Assembly (NCBI GenBank): GCA_965213855.1
Contig: CBDCAA010000008.1
Coordinates: 1,426,001 to 1,490,000 of the forward strand
Length of the DNA: 64,000 nt
Reading direction: 5' to 3'
From: JBBROS01 sp965213855
Lineage (GTDB): Bacteria; Pseudomonadota; Alphaproteobacteria; Acetobacterales; Acetobacteraceae
Part shown: one piece after another, positions 40,891-51,500 of the stretch
Layout of the letters: each line of letters starts with the position of its first letter
Numbering within the stretch: position 1 is the first letter of the stretch
The notes under the pieces: model-generated
The model's database searches: none
Told to the model about the DNA's origin: nothing
What the model saw: the letters and a program-made list of their open reading frames with translations, nothing else
Position numbers and translations under genes: made by a program

Positions 40891-43176
40891 ATGTCGCCAC
40901 TGATCGGCCAGAGCCTGCGACGGTTCGAGGATGCGCGGTTCCTGACCGGGCGCGGCCGCTACATGGCCGATGCGCGCCGTCCAGACGAGGCTGCGCTGGT
41001 CGTGATCCGCTCGCCCCACGCCCATGCGCGGCTCGGCGCGATCGATGCCGGCGCCGCCCGCGCTGCCCCGGGCGTTTTGGGCGTGTTCACCGCGGCGGAC
41101 CTCCACGGCCTCGGGCCCATCCCGTGCAGCACCGTCGTCCGCACGGAGCGGCCGATGATCGTGCCGCCGCGCCCGGCGCTCGCCACGGAACGGGTGCGCC
41201 ACGTGGGCGAGCCGGTCGCGTTCGTCGTGGCCGAGACGGCTGTCGCTGCGATGGATGCGGCCGAAGCGGTGCACGTGGACTACGAGCCGCTGCCCTGCAT
41301 CACCGAGGCCGCCGATGCGCTGCGCCCCGGCGCGCCGCAGCTTTGGCCGGAGGCGCCAGGCAACCTGGCCTTCCGTTTCCAGAAGGGCGACCCGGCTGCG
41401 ACCGAGGCGGCGCTCGCCGCCGCCGCCCATGTCATCGAGCTCACGCTGGTGAACAACCGCCTCATCGTTGCACCGTTGGAGCACCGCTCGGCCCTGGCCG
41501 ATTTCGACGGCACCGGGTTCTCGCTGCACCTGAGCGGGCAAGGGGTACACGGCATCCGCCGCGACCTGGCAGAGGCGGTGTTCCGCCTGCCGCCTGACCG
41601 CATCCACGTCAGCAGCCCCGACGTGGGCGGCGGGTTCGGCGTGAAGAACGGGCTCTACCCCGAGTACATCTGCGCCCTCTGGGCCGCCCGCACCCTGTCC
41701 CGCCCGGTCCGCTGGGAGTCGAGCCATGGCGAGGATTTCCTCAGCAGCGCCCATGCCCGCGACAACCTCACCCGCGCCCGGCTCGGCCTCGATGCCGCGG
41801 GCCGCTTCCTTGCCCTCCTGGTCGAAACGGACGCCAACCTCGGCGCCGCCATGGCGAGCGGCGGCCCCGGCAGCTCCACCAATGCCCCCGGCAACGCGAT
41901 GGGCTGCGGCTACGACATCCCGAACGTCGCCATGACCGTCCGCGGCGCGTTCACCAACACGGTGCCGATCGACGCCTACCGCGGCGCCGGCAAGCCCGAG
42001 GCCAACTACCTCATGGAGCGGCTGGTCGACGAGGCCGCCCGGCAGCTCGGCCACGACCGGGTCGATCTGCGGCGCCGCAACCTCGTGCACCGCTTTCCGC
42101 ACCGCACCGCGATGGCGACGACGATCGACGGCGGCCGGTTCGCGGCCGCGATCGACCCGGCGCTCGCGCATGCGGATGCGGCCGGCTTTCCCGCCCGACG
42201 GGCCGCCGCCGAGCGGGCCGGCCGACGCCGCGGCCTGGGCGTCACCTGCTTCCTCGAAACCGCGCGAGGCGCGCCAGGCGAAGGCGCCGAGCTGCGCTTC
42301 TCGACGGGCGGGCGCGTCTCGCTGCGGCTCGGCACGCAGTCGAACGGACAGGGGCACGAGACGTCGTTCCCGCAGGTCGCGGCCGACCTGCTCGGCGTGC
42401 CAATCGACGCCATCGACTACGTGCAGGCCGATACGCGCCTCGTCCGCGACGGCAACGGCCATGGCGGCGCCCGCTCGCTGCACATGGGCGGCCAGGCGAT
42501 GGTGGAGGCGATCGACGCCGCGCTGGCGAAGGGCCGGCTGGCGGCGGCCCGCCTGCTGCAGGCCGATGCCGCTTCCGTCACCGTCGCGAACGGCACCTTC
42601 CGCGCCGGCAACCGGTCGGTCACGCTGATGGAACTCGCCCGGCTCGAGCCGGGCGTGCTCGACGCCTATGCCTGGACGTCGCTCGACCTGATCACCTTCC
42701 CCAACGGCTGCCACGTCGCGGAGGTGGAGGTCGATCCCGATACCGGCGCCGTCGCGCTGCTCCGTTACACGTGCGTCGACGATTTCGGCGCCGTCGTGAA
42801 CCCGTTGCTGCTGGAGGGGCAGATCCATGGCGGGCTCGTTCAGGGCATTGGCCAGGCGCTGTCGGAGCGCGTGGTCCATGATGCGGACGGCCAGCTGCTG
42901 ACCGGCTCCTACATGGACTACGCCGTGCCCCGCGCGGCCGACGTGCCCGCCCTGGCGGTTCACCTCGACGGGGTGCCGACCAGTGCCACCCGCCTCGGCG
43001 TGAAGGGCGCCGGGCAGGCCGGAGCCATCGCCGCCCCGCCGGCCGTGGTCGCTGCCGTCCTCGACGCGCTCGGCCCGGTCGGCGTGACCCATCTCGACAT
43101 GCCGCTGACGCCGGAGCGCGTGTGGCAAGCGATCCAGGCCGCTGCCGTGGCCACGAACACACAGGTGCGATCATGA
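40891..43176 (+). CDS. Molybdenum hydroxylase large subunit (xanthine dehydrogenase/CoxL family)
   Basis: The start is ATG 40891 (MSPLIGQSLRRFEDARFLTG RGRYMAD); 761 residues. Motifs: 'HVGEPVAFVVAET', 'SPDVGGGFGVKNGLYPEY' (~247), 'DAYRGAGKPEANYLMERLVD' (~365), 'ETSFPQVAADLLGV', and near the end 'GVKGAGQAGAIAAPPAVVAA'. In characterised family members this last motif is GVGE/GEAG with a catalytic Glu; here it is Gln. No iron-sulphur or FAD subunit gene is adjacent. Its TGA overlaps the start of the racemase gene (ATGA), so it is part of that operon and may oxidise an aldehyde or heterocycle derived from it. Confidence 0.85.
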   Translation: MSPLIGQSLRRFEDARFLTGRGRYMADARRPDEAALVVIRSPHAHARLGAIDAGAARAAPGVLGVFTAADLHGLGPIPCSTVVRTERPMIVPPRPALATERVRHVGEPVAFVVAETAVAAMDAAEAVHVDYEPLPCITEAADALRPGAPQLWPEAPGNLAFRFQKGDPAATEAALAAAAHVIELTLVNNRLIVAPLEHRSALADFDGTGFSLHLSGQGVHGIRRDLAEAVFRLPPDRIHVSSPDVGGGFGVKNGLYPEYICALWAARTLSRPVRWESSHGEDFLSSAHARDNLTRARLGLDAAGRFLALLVETDANLGAAMASGGPGSSTNAPGNAMGCGYDIPNVAMTVRGAFTNTVPIDAYRGAGKPEANYLMERLVDEAARQLGHDRVDLRRRNLVHRFPHRTAMATTIDGGRFAAAIDPALAHADAAGFPARRAAAERAGRRRGLGVTCFLETARGAPGEGAELRFSTGGRVSLRLGTQSNGQGHETSFPQVAADLLGVPIDAIDYVQADTRLVRDGNGHGGARSLHMGGQAMVEAIDAALAKGRLAAARLLQADAASVTVANGTFRAGNRSVTLMELARLEPGVLDAYAWTSLDLITFPNGCHVAEVEVDPDTGAVALLRYTCVDDFGAVVNPLLLEGQIHGGLVQGIGQALSERVVHDADGQLLTGSYMDYAVPRAADVPALAVHLDGVPTSATRLGVKGAGQAGAIAAPPAVVAAVLDALGPVGVTHLDMPLTPERVWQAIQAAAVATNTQVRS

Positions 43177-44198
43177 GCCCCGACCAGCCCGGCGTGCCGC
43201 CCGGCAACTACACCTTTAGCTGCATCGACGGGCACACCTGCGGCAATCCCGTCCGGATGGTCACGGGCGGCGCCCCCCATTTGCGCGGCGCCACCATGAG
43301 CGACCGGCGGCAGGACTTCATCGCGCACCACGACTGGGTCCGCCGGTCGCTGATGTTCGAGCCGCGGGGGCACGCCGTGATGTCCGGTTCGATCCTCTAT
43401 CCCCCGCTGCGCGGCGATTGCGACCTCGGCATCATCTTCATCGAGGTGTCCGGCGCGCTGCCGATGTGCGGGCACGGCACCATCGGGACCGTCACGATGG
43501 CGCTCGAACACGGGCTTGCCCGGCCCGCCACGGAGGGCGAGCTGCGGCTCGACGTGCCGGCCGGCCGGGTCGTCGCGACCTACGAGCGCCGGGGCGAGCA
43601 CGTCGACAGCGTGCGGATCCGCAACGTCGCCAGCTACCTGGCGCTGTCCGACGTGGTGGTGGCGCTGCCGAACGAGGGCGTGCTGCGGGTCGACATCGCC
43701 TATGGCGGCAACTTCTACGCCATCGTCGATCCGCAGCCGGGGTTTGCCGGGCTCGAGACGATGTCCGCCGCCGACGTGGTCCGGCGCAGCCTGCTGTTGC
43801 GCCGGGCCGTGAACGCCGCCGTAGAGGTCGTGCACCCCGAAGACCTTACGATCCGCGGCGTGAGCCACATCATGTGGACCGGCGCGCCGCAGGACCCGCG
43901 CGCGCACGGGCGCAACGCCGTGTTCTACGGCGACCGCGCCGTCGACCGCTCGCCGTGCGGCACGGGAACCTCGGCCCGGATGGCCCAGCTCGCGGCACGC
44001 GGGCGGCTCGCGGTCGGCGAGGAGTTCATCCATGAGAGCATCATCGGCACGCTGTTCGAAGGGCGGGTGGAGGCTGCCGCCCGCGTGGGCGAGCACGCCG
44101 CCATCATCCCGAGCGTCGCCGGCTGGGCGCGGACGCACGGGATCAACACGATCTTCGTCAACGAGCGGGACCCGTTACGGGCAGGCTTCGTGGTGTGA
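43173..44198 (+). CDS. Proline racemase family; 4-hydroxyproline 2-epimerase-like
   Basis: The start at ATG 43173 overlaps the previous stop. 341 residues: 'IDGHTCGNPVRMVTGGAPHL RG', catalytic Cys in 'GALPMCGHGTIGTVTMALEH G' (~99) and second Cys in 'DRAVDRSPCGTGTSARMAQL' (~262). Both catalytic Cys are present, which argues for racemase/epimerase activity over trans-3-hydroxyproline dehydratase (second Cys replaced by Thr there). Epimerises trans-4-hydroxy-L-proline to cis-4-hydroxy-D-proline in related pathways. Overlaps the FAD oxidase gene by four bases. Confidence 0.88.
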   Translation: MSPDQPGVPPGNYTFSCIDGHTCGNPVRMVTGGAPHLRGATMSDRRQDFIAHHDWVRRSLMFEPRGHAVMSGSILYPPLRGDCDLGIIFIEVSGALPMCGHGTIGTVTMALEHGLARPATEGELRLDVPAGRVVATYERRGEHVDSVRIRNVASYLALSDVVVALPNEGVLRVDIAYGGNFYAIVDPQPGFAGLETMSAADVVRRSLLLRRAVNAAVEVVHPEDLTIRGVSHIMWTGAPQDPRAHGRNAVFYGDRAVDRSPCGTGTSARMAQLAARGRLAVGEEFIHESIIGTLFEGRVEAAARVGEHAAIIPSVAGWARTHGINTIFVNERDPLRAGFVV

Positions 44199-45457
44199 TC
44201 GCCCATCGCGGCGCCCCGTCGGTCGCCGTCGTCGGTGCCGGCGTGATGGGCGTCGCGTGCGCCCGCGCGCTGCAGCAGGCCGGCCATTCGGTCATGCTGT
44301 TCGACCCCGCCCCGCCCGGCTCCGTGTGCTCGTTCGGCAACGCCGGGCACATCGCGCTCGATCACATCCGGCCGCTCGCCCGGCCGGACGTGCTGGCCGG
44401 CGTGCCGCGCATGCTGGCGAGCCCGCGGGGACCGCTGGCGCTGCGCTGGCGCGGCCTGCCGCCGCTCGCGCCCTGGCTGACCCGGTTCGCGGCTGCCGCC
44501 CGCCCGCCACGGGTTCGCGCCGGGACCGCGGCGCTCGCCGGCCTGCTCGCGACCGCGCTGCCGGACTGGCAGGACCTGCTCGCCGGGGCCGGGCTGTCGG
44601 ACATGCTCCGGCACCGGGGCGCACTGGCCGTCATGGAGACGCCGGCCGGCGTCGCCGCCGCGGCGGCCGAGGGCCGCATCCTGGCCGCGCACGGCGTGGC
44701 GTTCCGCGACCTCTCCGGCGCCGCCGTCCGCGCCCTGCTGCCCGGGCTCGCGGCGCTCCCGGCTGGCGGCCGCGCGTATGACCACGCGGCCCATGTCGTG
44801 AACCCGTTCCGCCTGGTGCAGGCCTTGGCAGACCGGGTCGTCGCCGATGGCGGCCGGCTGATCGCGCAGCCCGTGACCGGCTTCCGCCGTGACGGGACCG
44901 CGATCGCCGGGCTCATTACCCCCGGCGGCGAGGTTGCTGTCTCCGCCGTCGTCCTCACCGCGGGCCTCGGCAGCCCCGCGCTCGCCCGCCAGCTCGGCGC
45001 CGTGCTGCCCATGGCGCCGGAGCGCGGCTACCACGCCATGCTGCCCCCCGGCACGCTCGACGTGGCGGTCCCTGTCACGTTCAACGAGCGCGGCTTCGTC
45101 ATCACCCCCATGGAGCACGGCATCCGCCTCGCCGGCACGGTCGAGCTCGGCGCCGGCCGACGCCCGCCGGACTGGGCCCGCGCCGACATCCTCGGCGAGC
45201 ACGTACGCCGGCTATTCGGGCGCGCCGTGGCGACGACCGACCGCTGGCATGGCGACCGCCCAACCTTGCCGGACTATCTCCCCGCTATCGGCCGGGTGCC
45301 CGGCGCCACGAACGTCGTCATCGCCGCCGGCCACCAGCACCTCGGCCTCACCCTCGCCGCCGTCACCGCCCGGATCATCGCCGCCATTCTCGGCAACGAG
45401 CACCCCGCCCACGACCTCAACCCCTTCAACCCCGCCCGCTTCACCCGCACGGTCTAA
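44195..45457 (+). CDS. DadA-like FAD-dependent amino acid oxidoreductase (D-hydroxyproline dehydrogenase-like)
   Basis: GTG start at 44195 inside the stop of the epimerase gene; 420 residues. N-terminal 'VAVVGAGVMGVACARALQQA GHSVMLFDP' is the FAD Rossmann motif; 'GSVCSFGNAGHI' and the C-terminal 'LPDYLPAIGRVPGATNVVIA AGHQHLGLTLAAVTARIIA' are typical of D-amino acid dehydrogenases paired with hydroxyproline epimerases. It would oxidise cis-4-hydroxy-D-proline to the pyrroline. Coupled to the epimerase, which supports this. Confidence 0.87.
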   Translation: MIAHRGAPSVAVVGAGVMGVACARALQQAGHSVMLFDPAPPGSVCSFGNAGHIALDHIRPLARPDVLAGVPRMLASPRGPLALRWRGLPPLAPWLTRFAAAARPPRVRAGTAALAGLLATALPDWQDLLAGAGLSDMLRHRGALAVMETPAGVAAAAAEGRILAAHGVAFRDLSGAAVRALLPGLAALPAGGRAYDHAAHVVNPFRLVQALADRVVADGGRLIAQPVTGFRRDGTAIAGLITPGGEVAVSAVVLTAGLGSPALARQLGAVLPMAPERGYHAMLPPGTLDVAVPVTFNERGFVITPMEHGIRLAGTVELGAGRRPPDWARADILGEHVRRLFGRAVATTDRWHGDRPTLPDYLPAIGRVPGATNVVIAAGHQHLGLTLAAVTARIIAAILGNEHPAHDLNPFNPARFTRTV

Positions 45458-45569
45458 GCCCCATTCTCCTCCCTGGAAGAAAGGGGCACGGCCTAGGTCG
45501 TTAAGCGGCGCCGGATTGACCTGCGACCCCGCAATTGCAAATCCGCAGCAACCGTGCTGCGGTTGCGAA

Positions 45570-47675
45570 ATGGTCACCACCCGGCACTCCGTCTGCCCGC
45601 ATGACTGCCCCAGCGCCTGCGCGCTGGACGTCGAGGTGCTGGACCGCCGCACCATCGGCACCGTCCGCGGCGCGGATAACCCTTACACGGCCGGCGTCGT
45701 CTGCAATAAGGTCGCGCGCTACGCCGAGCGGGTCCATCACCCCGACCGGCTCCTGTATCCCATGCTCCGCACCGGTCCGAAGGGTAGCGGCCAGTTCCGC
45801 CGCATCGGCTGGGACGAGGCGCTCGACCGCGTCGTCGAGGGCTTCACGGCCGTCGCTGCCCGCCACGGCAGCCAATCCGTTTGGCCCTACAGCTCCGCCG
45901 GCACCATGGGCCTCGTCAACCGCGACGGCATCTTCCGCCTCCGCCACGCGATGCGCTGGTCCGGCCGCAAGTCCACCATCTGCACCGCGATCGCCGTCGC
46001 GGGCTGGACGGCCGGCTGCGGCCGGGTGTGGGGCGCGGACTCGCGGGAGATGGCGGTCGCGGACCTGAACGTGTTGTGGGGCAGCAACCCCGTCTCCACC
46101 CAGGTCAACGTCATGGCCCACGTAACCCGCGCCCGGAAGGAGCGCGGGGCCAAGCTGGTCGTCATCGACCCCTACCGCACCGGATCCGCCGCCGCTGCCG
46201 ACATGCACCTCGCACTCCGCCCCGGCACCGATGCGGCGCTGGCCTGCGCCGTCATGCACTGCGCCTTCCGCGACGGCCATGCCGACCGCGCCTACATGGC
46301 CGAATACACGGACGACCCGGCCGCCCTCGAAGCCCACGTCGCCAGCCGCGATCCCGCCTGGGCGGCTGCCATCACCGGCCTGGCCGTGCCCGAGATCGAG
46401 GCGTTCGCGGCGCTGTACAACGCAACCCCGCGCGCCTACATCCGCGCCGGGTTCGGCTTCACCCGCGGCCGCACCGGCGCCGCCTCGATGCACGCCGTCA
46501 CCTGCCTGCCGGCCGTCACCGGCAAGTGGCGGCACGAGGGCGGCGGCGCGCTGTGGAGCCACCGCGGCATCTATCATTGGGACAAGTCGCTGATCGAGGG
46601 CACCGCGCTGCGGGACCCATCCATCCGCGAGCTGGACATGAGCCGCATCGCCAGCGTGCTCGCCCATGACGCCGACGCCCTGCTTGGCGGGCCGCCCGTG
46701 CATGCGCTGATGGTGCAAAGCGGCAACCCGGCCTCCGTCTGCCCGGACAGCAACCGTGTCCGCGACGGCCTGATGCGCGAGGACCTGTTCACCGTCGTGC
46801 ACGAGCAGTTCATGACCGAGACGGCGCGCTATGCGGACGTGCTGCTCCCGGCGACGATGTTCCTCGAGCACGACGACATCTACCAGGCCGGCGGCCACAG
46901 CCACATCCAGATCGGCCTGCAGCTCATCGACCCGCCCGGCGAAGCCAGGTCGAACCATGACGTGGTCTGCGCGCTCGGGCGCCGCTTCGGCCTCGGGCAC
47001 CCCACCTTCGCCATGACCGGGCTCGAACTCGCCGACGCGACACTGCGCGCCTCCGGCTATGGCACCGCGGCCGAACTCGCCGCCAGCCGCTGGTGCGACG
47101 TGCAGCTTCCGTTCGAGCGCGCCCACTTCCTGGACGGCTTCGGCCACGCCGACCGCAAGTTTCACTTCCGCGCCGACTGGCGTGCGCTGGGCGACGCCGA
47201 GGGCCGGCTGCCGCCGTTGCCGGATTGGGCGCCCCTGGTCGACCTCGCCACCGAGGACCGGCCCATGCGCCTCGTCGCCGCGCCGGCCCGGCAATTCCTC
47301 AATTCCACCTTCACCGAGACCCCGACCGCCCGCAAGCGGGAGGGCCGGCCGCAAGCGCTGCTCGCCCCCGAGGATGCCGACCTGCACGGCATTGCCGACG
47401 GCGCGCCGATGCGGCTGGGCAATAGCCGGGGCGAAGTCGTCCTGCATGCCCGGCACGTGCCCGGGCAGACGCGGGGGACGGTGGTGGTCGAGAGCATCTG
47501 GCCAGCCAGCGCGTTCGGCGGCCTGCAGCATGGCATCAACGTGCTCACCAGCGACGAGCCCGCATTGCCGGCCGGCGGCGCCGTTTTCCACGACACCGCC
47601 GTGTGGATGCGGCCCGAGCCGACGGCCGTTTCTCGCCTCCCGACATCAGGGACCGGCCGGTTGTCTCCCCAATGA
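45570..47675 (+). CDS. Molybdopterin oxidoreductase of the DMSO reductase family
   Basis: The start at ATG 45570 gives 701 residues. N-terminal [4Fe-4S] ligands 'SVCPHDCPSACALDVEVLD…' plus a later Cys ('GVVCNKV'); then 'SQSVWPYSSAGTMGLVNRDG', 'AVADLNVLWGSNPVSTQVNV', 'KLVVIDPYRTGSAAAADMHL', 'MVQSGNPASVCPDSNRVRDG', 'ADVLLPATMFLEHDD', and the C-terminal cap 'GIADGAPMRLGNSRGEVVLH ARHVPGQTRGTVVVES'. No electron-transfer subunit or Tat signal is seen, so a cytoplasmic enzyme. Substrate unknown; it lies 112 bases after the FAD oxidase and may belong to the same unit. Confidence 0.88.
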   Translation: MVTTRHSVCPHDCPSACALDVEVLDRRTIGTVRGADNPYTAGVVCNKVARYAERVHHPDRLLYPMLRTGPKGSGQFRRIGWDEALDRVVEGFTAVAARHGSQSVWPYSSAGTMGLVNRDGIFRLRHAMRWSGRKSTICTAIAVAGWTAGCGRVWGADSREMAVADLNVLWGSNPVSTQVNVMAHVTRARKERGAKLVVIDPYRTGSAAAADMHLALRPGTDAALACAVMHCAFRDGHADRAYMAEYTDDPAALEAHVASRDPAWAAAITGLAVPEIEAFAALYNATPRAYIRAGFGFTRGRTGAASMHAVTCLPAVTGKWRHEGGGALWSHRGIYHWDKSLIEGTALRDPSIRELDMSRIASVLAHDADALLGGPPVHALMVQSGNPASVCPDSNRVRDGLMREDLFTVVHEQFMTETARYADVLLPATMFLEHDDIYQAGGHSHIQIGLQLIDPPGEARSNHDVVCALGRRFGLGHPTFAMTGLELADATLRASGYGTAAELAASRWCDVQLPFERAHFLDGFGHADRKFHFRADWRALGDAEGRLPPLPDWAPLVDLATEDRPMRLVAAPARQFLNSTFTETPTARKREGRPQALLAPEDADLHGIADGAPMRLGNSRGEVVLHARHVPGQTRGTVVVESIWPASAFGGLQHGINVLTSDEPALPAGGAVFHDTAVWMRPEPTAVSRLPTSGTGRLSPQ

Positions 47676-47710
47676 CCGCGCAGGCTGTCTAACGACAGAC
47701 CGGCCGTGCT

Positions 47711-47734
47711 CCCTCTCCCGCTTGCGGGAGAGGG
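47711..47734. repeat. REP-like palindrome CCCTCTCCCGC-TT-GCGGGAGAGGG
   Basis: Second copy of the 24-bp element at 38111-38134, here followed by CTGGGGTGAGGGTG. It lies 35 bases after the molybdoenzyme stop. Confidence 0.8.
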
Positions 47735-48515
47735 CTGGGGTGAGGGTGCTGGCCACGAAGCCGACCCCCATGGAACGGACGTGTCCGACGACGTTAGCCT
47801 AAATCGATGCTTTTGCGATTTTTCACGCTGGATTGTTATTGAGGAACGGACAGCAACGGCGAGTCGAGTTGCGCCAATACTGACGATCGACGGCCGATCC
47901 GGACTGGCCAGCAAATCCTCCTGTAGAGGCTCGGCAGTACTCACGAGTTGTTGAACACCGGCCCGTTGCGCCTGGACCGACGAGGTCAGCGCAGACGATC
48001 GCCACTCGTGGCCGCCCCACGACGCCCGAACGAGGGAACGCCACTTCACCCGACCTTTGGGTATGTGGCGATATCAGAGCTTTACGTCATTCACCGGAGA
48101 TTCTTCCCCCGCCTTGAGGCCGAATGCGCGTGGAGCAAAACGGCGCCGGTGTTGAATAGTGCCCGCATATCGTTTTTCGCGTGCTCCGCCCAGAAAATGC
48201 GACGGGCCTTAACTCGGCGCTTACCGTTCAAGTTCAAACTGCGGTTGTGCCAGGAAATGTCGGGGCCAGAGACCGACCGACTGGGACATCAACGAGCGAG
48301 AGTGCGCAGGTTATGACATTTCAGATCACGCAGGAAGCCAGCGCGATGGTATCTCGACCGTAGATATTTGCGCTTGTCGTCCTGCGACCGAAGTAATACC
48401 GGGCTGACGTCTCCCTTGGCCCGGTTCCTATCCGCCCGGGCGTGTTTTGTCTTTCCGACACGCCCGCCAGTCACTCACTGCGCTCACCGCAGCGCCGAGC
48501 CTTTGGAGAACGCCG
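47735..48515. other. Long intergenic region upstream of the large secreted protein
   Basis: About 780 bases with no gene I can support; a 122-codon frame at 47948-48316 has Arg-rich, pattern-free composition. GC falls locally around 47790-47840 and 48050-48250, compatible with promoter or decayed DNA. The last 70 bases (CGGGCGTG…TTTGGAGAACGCCG) provide the ribosome site of the next gene. Confidence 0.55.
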
Positions 48516-51500
48516 ATGTCTGTAACGAACCCCTCGAACTCGAAGCTTCTGTCGGTCGTGCTGGGCGAGGACGCCTGGATGGGCGATGCGAATGCAATCG
48601 TCACCGTCGATGGCGTGACCGTGTTCAACGGCGCCGTCACCGCGTCCGAGCAGGGCGCCGGGCAGACCATCGCCCTGGGTGCGTTCGATGGCTCGGTGGA
48701 CCACGCCGTGTCGGTCCAGTTCACCAACGACGCCTATGCCGGCACGTCCGCAACGGATCGGAACCTTTACGTGAAGGACGTGCTGGTCAACGGAACGTCG
48801 ACCGGGCAGTCTGCGGCCCTGTTCAGCAATGGGACGGCCAACTTCGATGCCCCAGCGACGGCCCTGGCTGCGAACGGTCTTGGCAGCCCGACCCTGCTGG
48901 GCTCCGGCCCGGACACGGTTCAGCTCTCGGTGTCGGAAGACGCCTGGCAGGGTGACGCGCAATTCCTGGTCCTGCTCGATGGGCAGCAGGTCGGGGGCGT
49001 GCAGACGGCGACGGCATCGCACGCGGCGGGCCAGCACCAGATGATCGACGTGGCGGGCAGCTTCGGCACCGGGCCGCACAATGTGGGCGTGCAGTTCCTC
49101 AACGATGCCTACGGCGGCAGCTCGAGCCAGGATCGCAACCTGTATCTGGATGGCGTGACGGTCGACGGGGTCGACCAGGGCAAGTCCCAGGCGTTGTTCA
49201 GCAACGGCCAGGCAACCGCCACGGTGCAGGCGCCGATCAGCATCGGCACCGGGCCGGACACGATCAGCGTCGTCGCCAGCGAGGACGCGTGGCAGGGCGA
49301 CGCGCTGATGACGATCAGCGTCGACGGGACGGCCGTCGGCGCCCCGATCGCGGTGACGGCAAGCCGTGCGGCCGGGGCGACCGAGTTGTTCGACGTCCAC
49401 GGCACGTTTGGCGCCGGCAGCCACACCGTCTCGGTGGCATTCACCAACGACGCGTATGGCGGCACGGCCGCCACCGATCGCAACCTGTTCGTCCAGAGTG
49501 TGACGGTGGACGGCACGGCGGTGAGTGGCGCGTCCGGCCCGCTTTTCAGCAACGGCGCGGTCTCCGGCACGGCCACGTTCGGCTCGGCGACGCCCCCCGC
49601 CGCCACTCCGCCCGCCGCCGCCGCCCCGCCCGCCGCTGCCCCGCCCGCCGCTGCCCCGCCCGCCCCTGCCCCGGTCGTGACAGCTCCGGCCGTCACAGCG
49701 CCGGTCGTCACGACCCCGGCCGCGCCGACGCCTTCGAGCTTCGGCAGCACGGCCGACGTCGGCCTGATCCCGGTCGGGGCGCCGGTTTACGCCGCCAATG
49801 CGCCGATCGAGACGGTCGGCGTCGGCAAGGAGTTCTCGACGATCGGCGCCGCCGTCGCGGCCGCTACGGACGGCACCGTCATCCTGGTCGACGCAGGCAC
49901 CTACACCAACGATTTCGCGACGAACTACGCCAAGGTGACGCTGATCGCGGTGGGCGGCCGGGTCAACGACGTCGCGACCACGTCGCCGCCAAACTGGAAG
50001 GGCCTGTTCACGACCGAAAACGACCTGACGCTCGAGGGCTTCAACGTCGATGGCGTGCGCATCCCGGACTATTACGGCCATAACGGTGCCGGCATCCGCG
50101 ACGACTCCGGCAACTTGGTGCTGGAAAACGACGAGTTCAGCGACAACCAGGACGGGATCCTGACGAACGCCGGCAATTACAGCGTCACGATCGACCACAG
50201 CGTCTTCAACGACAACGGCGGCAATGACGGGAACGGCGCCGGCAACATCCACAACGTGTACATCGGCGACATCGCGTCGGTTACGGCAACGAACAGCATC
50301 TTCGAGAACGCCCAGGTCGGCCACGAATTCAAGAGCCGCGCGAACGTCAATACGATCACCAACAACGAGTTCATCAGCGGCGTGGGCATCGGCACGGGCA
50401 GCTATGACATCGACTTGCCGAACGGCGGCAAGGACACGGTGACGGACAACACGATCATCAAGGGCCCGAACGCGGAGAACTACGCCCTTCTGCACTTCGG
50501 CGGCGAAGGCATCCCCTACGCCGGCTCGTCGTTGACGGTATCGGGCAACCTGTTCGAGGCGCAGAACCAGCCGAGCGCGGTTGCAGTGCTGAACCAGACC
50601 TCGATCACCGCGCAGGTAAGCGGGAACGAGTTCGCCAACTTCGCGAGCGACTCGATTGCGCATGGCCCGGCAAAGCTGACTAGCAACTACGATGGTTTTG
50701 ATACTATCCTGCCGAACCAATCTCTTGTTGGTGTCATACCTGGAAGCACCTATTTTGCGAACGACGCGCTGTCTCACACGCTTGTATTAAGTGAAAACAA
50801 TTATCTTGCCGCGCAGGGCGGTGCCGGCCTGTTGACGATCCAGGATAAACAAGGTCACATCATTGTGGTCGGTGGAACTGGCGGGATAGCTTTTACCGAG
50901 ACGACGGGGGCTGGCGGCAACCAGATTTCAACCGTTACTGGCTCAACCAACCTCCTCGATCTCACACAAGGTGTCGGCCAAGACTCGATTGATAGCGAAG
51001 GACAGGACATCATACTGGCCGGCGACGGCAACCAGTCCGCTCAGTTGAATGGCAGCGCGACCGTCACCGGAGGTGCCGGAAGCGACTACTGGAGTGTTGG
51101 GGGCACTGCCTCGATTGACACCGGACGCGGAAGTGCCTTCATCAATGTCGCAGCATCAGCCACTGTGTCGATTACAGGGACAAACGACTACTTTGCTTTG
51201 TCGAGCAATGGTGGCATTGCCTCGTGGAGCACAACCAACTCAGATGTAAATGTCAGCGGCTCTGCCTCAGTTGGCGCCTACTCTATGCAGGTCTATAACG
51301 GCGTCGTAAACATGACGACCACGGCCGGGGCATCTGGAGTGACCGCGCATTTCGTTACAGGGGACGCGCATGTCATCAGCATGGGGCCCGATACCATCTA
51401 CGCCGGCAATGGCAATGACACCGTCGTCGTGAGCGGCGCTGCGCAGGTCTATGCCGGATCGGGCTCTCTTTCCGTGTATGGGAAAGGCGATGGGGACGGA

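Noticed and set aside
40807..43128. 773-codon open frame antisense to the Mo hydroxylase, and other long antisense frames in the GC-rich part
   Set aside because: High GC removes stops from all frames; products are Arg/Ala/His-rich without domains, while the opposite strand encodes a clear enzyme.
47948..48316. 122-codon frame in the long intergenic region
   Set aside because: Arg-rich, no domain, no ribosome site, and covers obviously non-coding composition changes.
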